The notes beneath the pieces were generated by a model. The model saw only the letters and a list, made by a program, of their open reading frames with translations, was not told the DNA's origin and did not search any database. 64,000 nucleotides of DNA, taken from positions 3,472,001 to 3,536,000 of the forward strand of contig JAJTUQ010000004.1 of NCBI GenBank assembly GCA_021399445.1, given 5' to 3'. Below, one piece after another: positions 46,785 to 58,668 of the stretch. Source of the stretch: Xylogone sp. PMI_703. Its lineage: Eukaryota; Ascomycota; Leotiomycetes. Position 1 is the first letter of the stretch. Each line of letters begins with the position of its first letter. A program made the position numbers and the translations under genes.

Positions 46785-49700
46785 TATAAAGATCTGATCT
46801 TTTACAATCCCTTAAACCAGTCAAGAAAGAGTAATGGGAATTGTGGGAAAGAGAATATGATTTTCGAATGCAGCGCAGCTGGAAAAAAGATGGTGGGGGA
46901 TGGAGCTGCCCCGCGTTCGGCGTTTGATATTGAAGATTGGAAAGGGAGATAAGCTTCTTGGAAACCAGTGGATAATGTCTGGACAGAGATTTGTTTGACA
47001 GTCTCAGATGTACTACGGGAAATAGTATACAGAAGTAGAAAATTATGAGACGTGACAGAAGATCGTAAAGTGACGAGGAAGAGAAATGTTAAGATATGAG
47101 ATATCGAAGGAGTCTACTGTACAGTGGGATATGCCCGTACCGACACAACATAAGCTGTAGCCCGTATTGGTACCACCAGCCACCAATGAGCATTCTGCTT
47201 CCATATTTTGCATTCTCCTATTTGGGCTCAGACAAACGGTCATATTCGAGGTCCCTTGGAGTGGCGCAGGATAGGGTCCCTCTTCAATGCTTTCGTGCGA
47301 GAAAGAAGGCGGCCGCACTGGAGGAAGATGTCGGCGTGCACTGTTACCTAACCTGCAGCTACATAGCCCAGACACTTCAGTACCTAACCGTCGGGCTTGG
47401 CCCGCATGCTGCACAATGAGACGCCTCATTGTGAATGGTGGGTTACCACTGCAAGTAATAAAACACGCACCGTGTTGGTCTCCGAGCTTGCTCTTACTGT
47501 GTTGGGCAGGCAGGAGAGTGATAGAGAGATAGAGGGCGACATCGGCGCAAGGTACAGGTCTTGCCGTTTCTTTCACTGCACGATGAGCAATATCAGGGTC
47601 CAGAACTGGTGGGGCCTCTCTGAATCCCTATCGTCAGTAAAGTACACACGCTCTAGGTGGGGTTTCCTCTACGGCCAAGTCCAACCATTATGGGCATTAC
47701 TACTGTATCTCACAAAACCAACATTTGGATAAGTGGGAGAGCTAACAAGAGGTCAATTCCTATCTGAGTAATACTACCTAATCCCTCCAAAGAATCTTAG
47801 CGGCAAGCAAGTAATCTATCTATTGTCATTGACTAAACAGTTAGCCCAATCAGGTTCCCTAAGGCGCTTGAATGACCCAAAACAACAAATAAGGAAGGGA
47901 TGGAACAGAGGTTTCAGTTCTCCAAGGTGAAATAGAGTTTTTCCGCAGGGTTTTTGTAAAACTCGGAAAGAACACAGCGAATCTTGGTATTCATCATAGT
48001 AGAGGGTTTGTGTGATATAGGACAATGAGTCAATTGAAAAGGGAGGAGCTGACTACTCACATAATATAAGAGTATGAACTAGCAATAGCTGCATTCTCCT
48101 ATTGAATGCCATACAATTTGTACAGAGAAACCAGCATGTGCTAGGCTTGAGCTGCTGAAGGGTTGATATGGTGTACGATCAGTTCAGTTTGTATTCGTAC
48201 AGACGTACACTTCCATGGCGGTGATTGTCTTCGTCATCACCACAATGGAGAAGGAAGAAGGGAAAGAGTCGATCTAAAATCTTGGGTGCAGATGGTCCTT
48301 AAATCTTTTTAAGATAAGGGGTGGGTCTGGCCAGGTGGGCCTCTGATTGGCCTGGATTGTTTAAAAGAGCAAGAATAATTGTTATGACCTGATGTAATCA
48401 CAAATAAACATTTCATTAATGCATAAACAGGTGGATATATCTCCTACTCATAACTTTAGGACAAGATGCAAGCTTTGTTCTCAGATACAGTCAATTGAAG
48501 CAGTGACATATTCTCAATTATACTATCTACTCCTACAGATGACTTATCATATATAAACAATAATAGCATTCCGCAATGCAACCTCTCTGGATACATCAAT
48601 TAATCTAATACTTTACCTTTGTGCAGAATGGTTTATCGGATTGGGCGTTCCAGCGCCGTATTTCCCTGCCGTACCTGGTTAGCACTTGTCTCCTAGCAAG
48701 ACACACAGACATGTGTAGTATCTAGAGAACCAGAAGCAAAATGTCAGGCTATATCATTGTCAGCTAGGGCTCATGGTTGGCAGGTATGGTAGAGCAATTC
48801 CTTACCTCATTAAATCAGATTTTGTAAAATATGTTCATCAATGGACAAAAGCTCATTTCAAACAGTGTGAATAAACAGATCATCATATAATGCCATGGTC
48901 TTGTAACAACACATGAAGAAAGAAACTTGTCTAAATATACCTATTGAAGGATTGTTAGCACTCAGTTACTTGATAATACCTGAGAAAATATCGCTAGACA
49001 ATTGAAAACGAGCCACAGATCAGCTGACGAGTTCTCAACAAGCACTTCCTTGACAGCCCATCCCCACGAGGTTTGTACGCCCCGCTTAACGGAAGATGAG
49101 AGCAGGAGTGCGCAGTCTGTCCGCCCGTTCGTTCAAAGTTCGTCATAGAGGCTCAGAGCTGGGGCGTTGGTCTAAAGGAGCGAAAAGAATATATATGTAC
49201 CTAAGGGGCAATGATGAGTTAGCCATGAAACTAAGAAATTAATGCACTAGCAGATTGGTATTATCATTCGGAGGTCAGACAAGGCTGAAACTGAATAGAC
49301 AGAATCGACATGATGTATTCGGAATGAGGAATTCCTATGGTTTGTCTCTTGTTCATCACACCAATGGTGGAGGTAGTTGATTCAATAAAAGGAAAATAGT
49401 ACTACGAACCTTTTATTTACTTGTACAGGCAATTAAGGTCGCGAAAAGACCCATCGATGCATAAAAATTACTGGTTCGTGTTAGCTTGAGTTCTTCCTCA
49501 GGTACCTGTGATCAGAAACAACTATGCTGAGAGCTCAGAAACAGTATGCACAGATCCCCATCGTTGATGTAAGTGTTGGATTGTTCAATTTGTGTATTCC
49601 TCTCATCATTGAAGGCTGTACAAGAAGAAAAGAGAAAAGCTGGGTATCTTACCAAAACAAAAATAAAGATAAGTAGATCCCGCCTGAATGGTGGGCGGAA

Positions 49701-50249
49701 GAATATACATAACCTCTCACATTGAAGTGAAAGCAGTTTTCACTGAGGAGAAAGGATTGGATGCAAGAGCGTCAAGAAGTTCTTTGCGAAAAGATTATTA
49801 TTTGCAGTGGATCTCTAGTGGTAATTTCTCGCACGCTAGTAGCCGAGTAGGTGCTATCACGTGATGAGCGCAAATGACTCGTTAATTCTTAACGCCGAAA
49901 GATACCTACTGCTTTGACAAGTCGTACTTGAAATTTAAGTTCAAAGCCTATCAGAATTTAAGATTTTAGCTTGCCATGATTGTGGATCTTGATAGGCAGA
50001 AGTATTGAAATCTCCTGCCTAAGAGCTTGGATATATACTCCGTATTTGTGCCGATATTGTAACCTATGACTATGGTCAATAAGATGGGTTATCACGACGA
50101 ATCAAAGACGGGCTAAGCAAAACATGATTCTATGTATACGCTTTTACTATATACAACAGTTTAAGTTTAATTAGCTATTGTTGCTCTGTGCCTGTCATTT
50201 GAGGTTTGCAGCCATCTGATGCTGCATGCAAGTTGTACGCATGACGTGC
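46785..50249. other. 3.5-kb gene-free region
   Basis: This lies between the start of the 2-hydroxyacid dehydrogenase and the end of the cyclin gene, both on the minus strand. A 177-aa open frame on the minus strand (47,576-47,043) has no recognisable features and odd composition. AT content is high from 48,400 to 50,200. I see no tRNA, no repeat array and no transposon ends. It could contain a noncoding RNA or distal regulatory sequence. Confidence 0.4.
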
Positions 50250-51672
50250 TTAGAAGCTGAGACCCATCCCCAATGTATGCGTTCTTATCGAGTCCTCAGT
50301 CCAATAGGTAGCCGAAGATAAGAGTGTTCGAATGCCTTTTTGAAGGCCAGTTGTGCTTCGGGTCTCGCAGTTCACGTCAGGGCATATCGTAGAAGATGGA
50401 GCCGGAAATGAGGCGTCAGAGATGAAATCGGACAAGGGCAAAGAAGGAGTGGGGTCTTTATCTAATGATTGCTCTGAGGTATAGACCTGCTGTATAAACT
50501 GTTCCGCATTTCTGTTCAACCTCGGTATAGGGTAATCAATCGAACATTCCATATGAGAATCGGAAATCGCACCCGCTGCAGGAGTGTTTGGTTCAGAGTT
50601 CTCTATTCTTCTTGGTGCGTGTAATGAGCTGAAAGTGAGAGCTCTACTGTTGGTGTTAGAGAGAGGTTCCATATCAGGTGTCCTTATCGAGTCTTGTTGG
50701 TCCTCACTGAGCGTGAGGTTGAGGTCTTGGATGATGGTTTTCCAGTCTACCAACTGCATAGTCAGCTTAGGACAGCTATATTTAAGAACAATATTAGTCC
50801 AGCGCTGAAAGACACTATCCGATATGAATAGCTCAAACTTTACTGCCATAAGGAACGCCATCTCATTTCGGTTTACCTCCGCAGTATTTAGCCCGGAAAT
50901 CTTGCCCCATGCACCAGCCGAGTAATTCCTATCTTGCAGATATTTTGTCGCCAGAATGAGCGCAGATAGAAACATACGTCGACCACACTGCAAAGCCCGG
51001 ACTGAATCATCTTCCGATTGCTGTTCCATGGTAAAATCTCGTTCCGGCACGTGGGGCCTAATCAAGACCAGATAATACAGAGCGACCTGTAGGGTTGAGT
51101 AACTTGTCTTTGACCTGCGTAGCATCTCCCGAATGAATATTTTCAACGGTAAGACGTGCCCCTTGTCGCTAGGACAAACTACGGATGAAAGCGGCCATAT
51201 AGCTTCTACTATCTGAGCAGCAGTGTCTAGGAAAGTGAAGGTTAGAAAATGAGACTATATTCGATATTCATGCTCTTAGCTTACCTATAAGGCTACTGAC
51301 GAACTGTAGCTTTCGGTCTCGCTGTCGTGCTAGGGGAGGGGGGCACTTGAATCCTGCTGCAGGGTTGCTGGTCCTCCTGGGATGCCGCCGGACTTGGGAG
51401 GCTGGCCACGAGGGGTTTTGTTGTTTGAGCCAGGAGTTTGTAATTGATATAGCTTGCTTGCTGGCCCGGGAAGGATGTATAGAGGAGGTTCGATCGTCTA
51501 TATCCGAGGTAACGGAAGCAGTTGTAACAGAAGAGTCGTCCGAAGATTGGGAGGCGGAGTCGGACCACACAGATGAGGAGGAAGGCGAGGTCGAGGATAC
51601 CGTTGAAAGGGCACACGGACTATTGCTGCAGGGTGCTGGATATTGTGGCAGCCCATCTTCCATGTAGTTCAT
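50250..51672 (-). CDS. PCL (Pho85)-type cyclin
   Basis: A regulatory cyclin for a Pho85-like kinase. Exon 1 is 51672-51285 and exon 2 is 51226-50250, with a 58-nt intron (GTAAGC...CTAG). The product is 454 aa starting at ATG 51672 (MNYMEDGLPQ); the frame's earlier start is a GTG. Residues 1-120 are Ser/Thr-rich and disordered. The cyclin box runs from about 125 (SLIDTAAQIVEAIW) through IREMLRRSKTSYSTLQVALYYL and LSALILATKYLQDRNYSAGAWGKISGL to VKFELFISDSVFQRW. RRSKTS before the third helix is typical of PCL cyclins. The C-terminal 190 residues are low-complexity with several Ser/Thr-Pro sites. Which PCL subclass is uncertain. Confidence 0.88.
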
Positions 51673-52746
51673 TTTCACAGACTTGCTAGTTCTTTAAAGT
51701 CTCCACAGCCCACAATAGGGTTTTCCTCACAACCGTCGACGTGATAAAGCTTGATTACACCGAGTCCGTAAGCGTGTAACTCCTAGGCGATCGTGGGGTA
51801 CTGAGAAGCGGGCACGACTATATATAACCAAAATAAGATCTCAACAACCAGTTTAGGCATAAATGACTGATGGAAAGCTTGATCGTTCCTGCAGTAGGTT
51901 CACGCAGAGAAAGCATTATTGCGTCATGTTGCACCCGTGGAGAAAAATTGAGCAAGAAGGCGTGAGAGATACGATGCCAGGAAGGGTAGAAAGGAATGAC
52001 TCTTCCAGTAGAAGTAGACAAGTAGTGTCTTAAAAGGAATGTATGACAGGGGAGGCAAACATAGGAAGAAGGAAACAAGTGACTGGATGAGGTTCCAGGC
52101 AGATAATAAAGCAGAGCAGAGAGAGATACCAAAGTGGTAGAGAAGTGAGATAGAGTTTGAGAGCAGTCGTCTCAGCCAGGGTGTCACCTGGTATAACTAA
52201 TGAGGCCGGGTGTGACCCATCGACTCATAGTGAGGATCGAGGAACCATCAGGGCCGCAGGTACCTCGATGGTGGCCGAATGACCGTCAACCCAGTGGCAA
52301 AAGCGGAGCAGTCTCCAGCTCCGTTGCTGCTTCTTACCAACGCGCACGCGAACAGGCGCCAGCATGATTCCAACACGGTGCCATGTGCGAAAGTGGAAGC
52401 CCACGGTCGCCAGGCCTCGCCGTGTTCCTGAACAGCAGGCGGCTCGTCAGTGTGAGTAATTAACGTCCTGGGGCGGGGACGTGGTGCGTGTCCCCAAAGA
52501 GTCCGTGGCTCGCCTGCTCGCGTCTTCCACTCGCCAGGCTGAGCCAAGGCTGACGTATCAGGACCTTCCTGCCTAGCCGCACCCCAGCCCATGCCACTCC
52601 CGCCACGCCCGCGCTGGCCCCATGTGGCGGTGCACCACTGCGGAGTTATCTCGAGGCAGCAGTCGCCTCTTTGCCATCCTTTATTTTGCTAAACATCAAT
52701 ACGTCTTCTTCCTGCCTACAGCAATTTGCGTCGAGAACTCGTAGCC
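51673..52746. promoter_or_regulatory. Divergent region, cyclin (-) / mitochondrial-like unknown (+)
   Basis: A 1.07-kb region. The cyclin side contains a TATATATA run at about 51,820-51,828 (some 150 nt from the cyclin ATG). The other half (52,250-52,640) is GC-rich. No coding feature supported. Confidence 0.5.
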
Positions 52747-54122
52747 ATGGCCTCCTCGCCTGGAATCTGGGCGCCGATAGCCGTGCGAGTCTTGAGGTGA
52801 GCATTCAGCATCCCCGTTTTTGAGAATACTGCCATTGATTGCCACAATCAATCGCTCCCGATGTGTTTGCAGTTCACCGCTAACAACATGGGCTTAGGCA
52901 TGCTTTCAAGAAGACCTCGAAACTCATAAAAGCACGGATTTCCGAAGTTTCACGCCCTATAAACACCCAGTACCAACCAGTACTCGTTCGTGTCAATCCT
53001 CGCCAACCTGTCCACCCAGCGGCGCTTCTGCGTCAAGGCAAAGGCAGGTGGTATACAACTCACAGTACCATCAATGCATCTGTTCGCCGATTTCTCAGTT
53101 ATACTCGTGGATCTGATACGGCCAGATATGCAAAATCAAGTTTCCCTCCATCTGCCACGGCATCTTCGGTGTCCCGGTTGACATCGCGAGCCCCGTTCGC
53201 CTCAACTCTACGACCAAACCTCACGGGCGGTGCCATCCCTCGTACAGCAGGTGGATATACGATCGGTGGAAGCCGGGCTGGTGGAGCGAGATACTTCTCT
53301 CATTCTCCAGCTCTACCAGCGGAGGTTGTCAACAATGTGTCCCAAGCCGTCCGAGCATTCTGGCTCTCGGGCCAAAGGGCTCAATTCGACGGTGTGAACA
53401 CGAGAGGGGAGAAGCGCTACCGAAAGGTTACACAACTTCAACAGCAGACCGGACAAAAACTGCGATCAGTTCCAAGCACAATGCCTGGTTCATACATTGA
53501 TTTCAGTATCAACCCCACAGTCACGGCTCTTTCTCCTCTTGCTGGTCTCACTTTCCCATTTGCCACCGCCAAGGTTGTTGATGAGACCAACTTGAACACT
53601 GAAGGTTTTCTTGATGTCCTCTCTATCGATTTTTCTCGCGCCCTGAAGGATCTCGCCGCAACGATGAATGACCTTAAGAAGCTAGCTGCACTGGGAGACC
53701 TGCCTGTGAGCCTGGAGCAGAAATCTCTGATACGAGTTCGCTTCCCCGGCTGCGATGCTGAAACAGTAGAGCGGCTATGTGATGAAGTTGGCGTTCAGAG
53801 AGGGATCATCCACGAAGACGTGGACTTTAATAAATGCTTCGGAGGAGCTATGGCACTCATGTTTCCTTACGCACCATCTTGCGGAGCTACACCCTCTTCA
53901 CCGGGAGGATCAGTGCGTTCGGAAATGGAGCTTGGATTTGACCAGGTAGAAGATAATCCCTGGCTTGATGATATAGAGGGATATGAGAGTATGGAAGAGC
54001 TCAGCCCGGAAGGGTCGGCTTACTTTACCAGGTCTAGTCTGAAGTATAGTGCTTCTGACTACGAGGGTCTGGAAGGCATATATCGCTTCATTGAAGAGTG
54101 TGATAACGCTCGGCGTATGTGA
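52747..54122 (+). CDS. Conserved fungal protein with mitochondrial-type N-terminus
   Basis: Exon 1 is 52747-52796 and exon 2 is 52898-54122, with a 101-nt intron (GTGAGC...CTTAG, branch GCTAAC). The product is 424 aa starting MASSPGIWAPIAVRVLRHAF. The 5' exon is inferred because the second frame has no ATG until far downstream but is open and coding-like from 52884. The first 150 residues are rich in Arg, Ser, Thr and Ala and nearly free of acidic residues, as in mitochondrial precursors, ending near RYFSHSPALP. The remainder is soluble-looking (ALSPLAGLTFPFATAKVVDE, RVRFPGCDAETVERLCDEVGV). Fungal relatives have, I believe, been labelled casein kinase II beta 2, but the CK2-beta zinc ribbon is absent. 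Function unknown. Confidence 0.8.
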
Positions 54123-54527
54123 CCTGTTACAATCTTTACATCCTTTCATTTGTATGACAAAATCGGCACGGTAGTTTGAGCGTTAGGCTCTGATGGCTGC
54201 TTGAGACAGACATGCGACGGCAATTTTCTCCTGAAATTGATATACCCTAACGATTACACATTCGTTATACCTTTCTTATATATGAATCCATTTTCTTTAC
54301 AATGTGTGCGCTCTACCTCTGTTTACATGTAACTGGTGATAAGTATGTTTGTGCTAACCTCGCTGGGAATAATTCTCGAGACATCGTTTCATTCTTTACC
54401 CAGAATTAAATATATGCACACTTTGAAAGCCAACGGGTCAGGAACATACGTATATCCGAATTTCTACTATGGATATTATTTTATGTCTTGCTTATTCCCT
54501 ATTGTTCTATTGACGTAATTCCAACCT
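54123..54527. other. Convergent 3' regions
   Basis: A 405-bp AT-rich spacer between tail-to-tail genes; nothing further seen. Confidence 0.5.
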
Positions 54528-55610
54528 CTACTCATCATCACCAAAGAAAACCTTAACCGGCAACCAAGAGTCACCGCAGACCTTGAATCTTTCCGGCATA
54601 GAATCAATCTCCTTCATTTCCTCGGCCGTTAAATCCCAACCATCAACCTCAAAGTTCTTGTCGATACGTTCTGGGTTCACGGACTTGGGGATAACAGACC
54701 ATTCGTGCTGCAGACCCCACATGAGTAGGACTTGCTGCACGGTCTTGCCCTTGTTCTTTGCGATGTTGAGGAGTTTATCATTCTTATAGAGCGGAGAGTT
54801 GGTGCTGCCCAAGCAGGAGTATCCAGTGCTGTGGATGCCCTTGGAGGTGTTGTAAGCGACAAGCTTTGGTGAGGGGTTATTTGGGTGAAGTTCGATTTGG
54901 TTAACAGCAGGGACAATCTGTGCGGTGATTAGTAACGAGATCTGGAACATATTACATTCTTTTACTGAAATAAATCTGACCTTGCAAGAGGGGTGATTAA
55001 GAAGCTTTTCTAGATTCTTAATTCCAAAATTGGATACGCCAATGTTTCTGACCTTGCCAGTAGCGGGGAGCTTCTGCATTTCCTCCCATGTCTTAATGAA
55101 GTCCCAGTCATCGTAATGCTTGCCCAAATCATCTGGATGAGTTGAGCTGGGCCAGTGGATCAGGTAAAGGTCGACATAGTCTGTGCCGAGGGATTTCAAT
55201 GAGGAATCGATTCCCTCCTGCACGTTCTTATGCCAGGTGTTATCGAGCTTGGTTGTTAGCCAGATCTGATCCCGTGGTACGCCTGATTTTCTGATCCCTT
55301 CGCCAACCTCGGCCTCATTGCCATATGCAAGAGCTGTGTCAATATGGCGGTAACCAGTTCTCAAGGCATGCTCGACTGCTCTACCGACCTCTCCGGGGGC
55401 TGATTGCCAGGTACCAAGACCAATGGCTGGGATTTTGTCACCAGTATTGAGGGTGAAGGTTTTCCTGGTACGCATGTGTGAGCTGTATGATCGGGATGAA
55501 AATTGGGACGCAATGGATGCGAGTCTTCGCAGACTGCTACAGTGGGCATGAACCTAATATCCAAAGAAACCCCGGATTCTAACTTACGCGGTATTCTTAA
55601 CTGAAGCCAT
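54528..55610 (-). CDS. Aldo-keto reductase (glycerol dehydrogenase / xylose reductase-like)
   Basis: An NADPH-dependent carbonyl reductase with three exons: 55610-55588, 55482-54981 and 54917-54528. The introns are 105 nt and 63 nt. The product is about 304 aa. The catalytic tetrad is visible: Asp and Tyr in HIDTALAYGNEAEVG, Lys in IWLTTKLDNT and His in YLIHWPSS. The cofactor end is IPKSVNPERIDKNFEV. The 63-nt intron is inferred because removal restores CKIVPAVNQIELHP; it has an unusual GTCAGA donor and no stop codon. The 23-nt first exon (MASVKNTA) rests on a good GTAAGT donor. If it is not used, the protein starts at the ATG 55475 and is otherwise unchanged. Confidence 0.9.
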
Positions 55611-56389
55611 TGTGCTCTCTCTGCTGAAGGACACTATACAAGACTACTGAGAGTGGCAGAAATGGGTTTTGGGAGATAAAAGTGAGAGATCTGCACCTAT
55701 TTATGCTCTCAAGTTGAGAGGAATTACTTTAAAATAGACGCTCCAATGGAAGGGATGGGTTGGTGACAAATGACGGCGTTATGCTTTCTCTGGGTCCACT
55801 AGCACTACTCTTTGGGAACGGTCCACAGTCAGCCAGGCACGTAGTAGAAGTGTCCCTTAAGGGAAAGCGCAGGAAGGTGTAAGAAGGGCAAGCATGTGTG
55901 CTAAGCTTGCAGCGTCTGGGTGCGCGCACGAGGGCCCGCTCGAGGTGCGTCAGTGAGGGGCAACGGGAGGGGCACTCAGCGTGGTAGACCCCCGCCGGCG
56001 CAGTGCAGTATGCGCACCAATGTGCTTGGGCAAATTGATAACCCAGCCAGAATTGATAGGAATCCCAATCACGTGCTGTTGAGCTGAGAGCGCAGTTTCC
56101 ATGTATGGCACGGACTGTCAACTTCATTGCTATACTATTGTGTCTGGTCTTGTGGAAGGGAGACGGCATCAACACTGAACCTCACGGGCAGCAAACTGGG
56201 CCAGTTTGATGCGGTACGGGTAATTCACGGGCAAAGGCCCAACCGCAGCTTCATCGGGCCGGAGCTTATCAGTGTGGCTGGCGCCCGGCCATACGTATTT
56301 CCGCATGCTCCACTCCCTAGCTCACCCGTGACAGCTTCATGCTGTTTGCGAAAACTAGACTACGCTCCTAAGACTTCATATTTGCAGTC
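55611..56389. promoter_or_regulatory. Divergent region, aldo-keto reductase (-) / FAM192A-like (+)
   Basis: A 779-bp region. The middle (55,900-56,030) is GC-rich. The flanks carry no recognised site or ORF. Confidence 0.45.
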
Positions 56390-57219
56390 ATGTCTTCTGG
56401 TTTTGTTTCTGGTGGCACAAATGATGCTCCCATTGAGCGCAGTAATGAGTGGGTAGCGGCTCAGAAAGAAATTGATGCCCAGCATGCCCGTAAAGCTGCA
56501 GAGTCCCATCAGAACGACGGGAAGAGTCTCTATGATGTGCTCCAGGCCAACAAAGGTATTTAGAATAGCCCTGGGGCTTTGGTCTCAAAGCAGACCCCAA
56601 TTTCCAAAGCCAATGCTGATCACGCAGATATGTGCTCAATTGAATAGCTGCGAAACAAGAAGCATTTGAAGAAGCAAACAGGCTAAAGAACCAATTTCGG
56701 GCCCTTGATGAAGACGAAGTGGACTTCCTTGATTCGGTTTTGGAAAGTACTCGCGCTGAAGAGGCAAGAATAAAGCGTGAAACTGCAGAAGGCCTGGAGC
56801 TTTTTAGGCGCCAGCAGGAAGAGGCCGACAAGAAGCTGCGAGCAGCTGGTTCAACACAGACATCAGACGAGACATCACCTACCAACGACGAGGAACAATG
56901 GGTCGCAGGCATGCGGAAGCGCAAAAGGGCGAAAGAAAAGGAGATACTGAAGGGAGTCAAAGTTCGTAGATCCTCTTCTACAACTGCGCCACCTAGCCAG
57001 GCTTCTCCAAGTTCCGCCAAGGAGTCACCAGCAGTATCCCCTTCGGAAGGCACAGCAGGCAAAAGTACCGGTATAAAGGCTAGCGAAGGGCGGGCCGGGG
57101 CTCCAAATACCGAATTGAAAAAGACTAGTCCTAATTTTACTCCTCAGAAGAAAGCCGAAACTCCCAAAGGTGGCCTAGGTGGATTAGTGGACTATGGTTC
57201 GGACACGGAAAGTCCATGA
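56390..57219 (+). CDS. FAM192A/NIP30 (PSME3IP1)-domain protein
   Basis: Exon 1 is 56390-56555 and exon 2 is 56648-57219, with a 92-nt intron (GTATTT...AATAG). The product is 245 aa. The N-terminal domain (1 to about 130) is the NIP30/FAM192A type: KSLYDVLQANKAAKQEAFEE, LDEDEVDFLDSVLESTRAEE, then a long charged helix. A basic KRKRAKEKE-type signal follows, then a Ser/Pro-rich tail ending GGLGGLVDYGSDTESP. In animals this protein binds the PA28-gamma proteasome activator in the nucleus. Fungi often lack a clear PA28-gamma, so the partner here is unknown. Confidence 0.88.
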
Positions 57220-57582
57220 ACGGCATCCGTATCTCTCATGGTATTCTCTGGCCGGAGTTTGGCAAATTTGGAAGGCGTAAACATAGGTTTCGTGCTCAGA
57301 GATCATAATTCATGTTATTGTATCACATTGGGGAATCAAACTATGATTTCTTGTAATATCATTTACTGCGAAAAGTCATATTTGTTGGTTGAATGCTCAT
57401 GAAGATATTGTGCGTGGTCCAGGCAGACAAGGGTAAAGGATGAGGCGCGTCGTAGCTCAACTACCTCGGCTCGCTGGGATGCTGTTTCTAGATCGCCAGA
57501 ACCAGGTCTTCCAACCTCAATCTCAAGCAAGTCCAATATGCATGTATGACAGAGGTTGTATCACAACCTTTCAGCCCTTGAT
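57220..57582. other. Short intergenic stretch before HIT gene
   Basis: A 363-bp spacer between two tandem genes. No feature beyond probable 3' UTR and promoter. Confidence 0.5.
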
Positions 57583-58170
57583 ATGCCATCTTCATGCCCG
57601 TTCTGCGCGATAGCAGCAAACTATCCTCCGTCACCATCTCCAAACCCTGATTCAGACCTGGTCTCTCCTTCCGCATTCGTCGTACTTAGCACTCCACTAT
57701 GTATGGCATTTTTGGATATTATGCCTTTGTCGCATGGGCATCTGCTACTTACACCGAGAAAGCACCATGAGAAACTTTCCGATGTCTCAGAAGAGGAATC
57801 AAAGGAGCTAGGGAGGTTGTTACCTATCTTGTCCAGGGCACTGGCAAAGGTAACGGGCGTCTGGGATTGGAACGTTGTCCAGAACAATGGTACGTTCGTT
57901 CTAAAATATATACATTACTCTTTAGAATGACTGAATCATATCGCTAACTTGTCTCCCCCAGGTGCTGCAGCGGCGCAAGTTGTCCCGCACGTCCACTTTC
58001 ATATTATACCACGACCAGCGTTAACAGCAGAGTTGCGAAACAAATCATTTACCATGTTTGGCCGAGGTCAAAGAAGCGAGCTAGATGATGACGAAGCTAT
58101 AGAATTATCTAAACGACTTAGAGAAGAGCTAGATAGAGAATCAAACAGAGCTGGCGAAGCAAAGCTGTAG
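57583..58170 (+). CDS. HIT-family nucleotide hydrolase
   Basis: Exon 1 is 57583-57889 and exon 2 is 57962-58170, with a 72-nt intron (GTACGT...CCCAG, branch GCTAAC). The product is 171 aa. The N-terminal CPFCAIA is a zinc-type Cys pair seen in many HIT proteins. The family core reads FLDIMPLSHGHLLLTPRKHHEKL, then NVVQNNGAAAAQVV. The catalytic triad is HVHFHII (112-118) where His114 and His116 lie on the active loop. HIT enzymes cleave nucleoside phosphoramidates or dinucleoside polyphosphates; which one is not determinable. The ATG at 57583 starts MPSSCPF; the frame's upstream start is TTG. Confidence 0.93.
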
Positions 58171-58668
58171 TCAATTATAGATCAAGATTTGACCCAATGG
58201 CTCTCTAGAAACATCTCGTACTCAGACACGATTTTAGACTCACAAGGTATAAGACATATAAGAGCAACATAGCTGTGAGATCTATATTTCTTATTGTGCC
58301 GCACTACTTCATGCAGTTGTATTGAAATCATCCGTTACCACGGGGCCATCCAAGCCTTCATCCAGTGTCAGCTAGGTCTGACCGGTTTAGAGATCTTTGA
58401 ATAGTTGGAACCATCAACATTGTTCAGAATATGTTATCCTATCTTGTTTCTCATTTGAGTTATATAATACTAGTTCTTTATCAATGCTGTTACAATATGG
58501 AGTTGCTTTACTCTCCACATTCTCTATATATATGTACGTATGTATTCCTGGCCTCACAGTTGCTTTCCTATCAACTTCTGCAACATTATATTATAGTTGT
58601 GATCAGAGAAAAGCAGGCCTATCCTCAACTTATAGTGAAGACTGACCAGCACCTATCCTGCCTTTACT
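58171..58668. other. Intergenic stretch between HIT and HExxH genes
   Basis: A 498-bp AT-rich spacer between tandem genes. Nothing recognised. A GTTACAG near 58,684, just inside the next gene, could act as a splice acceptor if that gene has an upstream exon. Confidence 0.4.

Noticed and set aside
47043..47576. 177-aa open frame on the minus strand
   Set aside because: Cys- and Pro-rich composition typical of chance frames, no recognisable domain, no supporting splice sites.
48026..48032. TGAGTCA in the 3.5-kb gene-free region
   Set aside because: Far from any biosynthetic gene start; chance frequency explains it.
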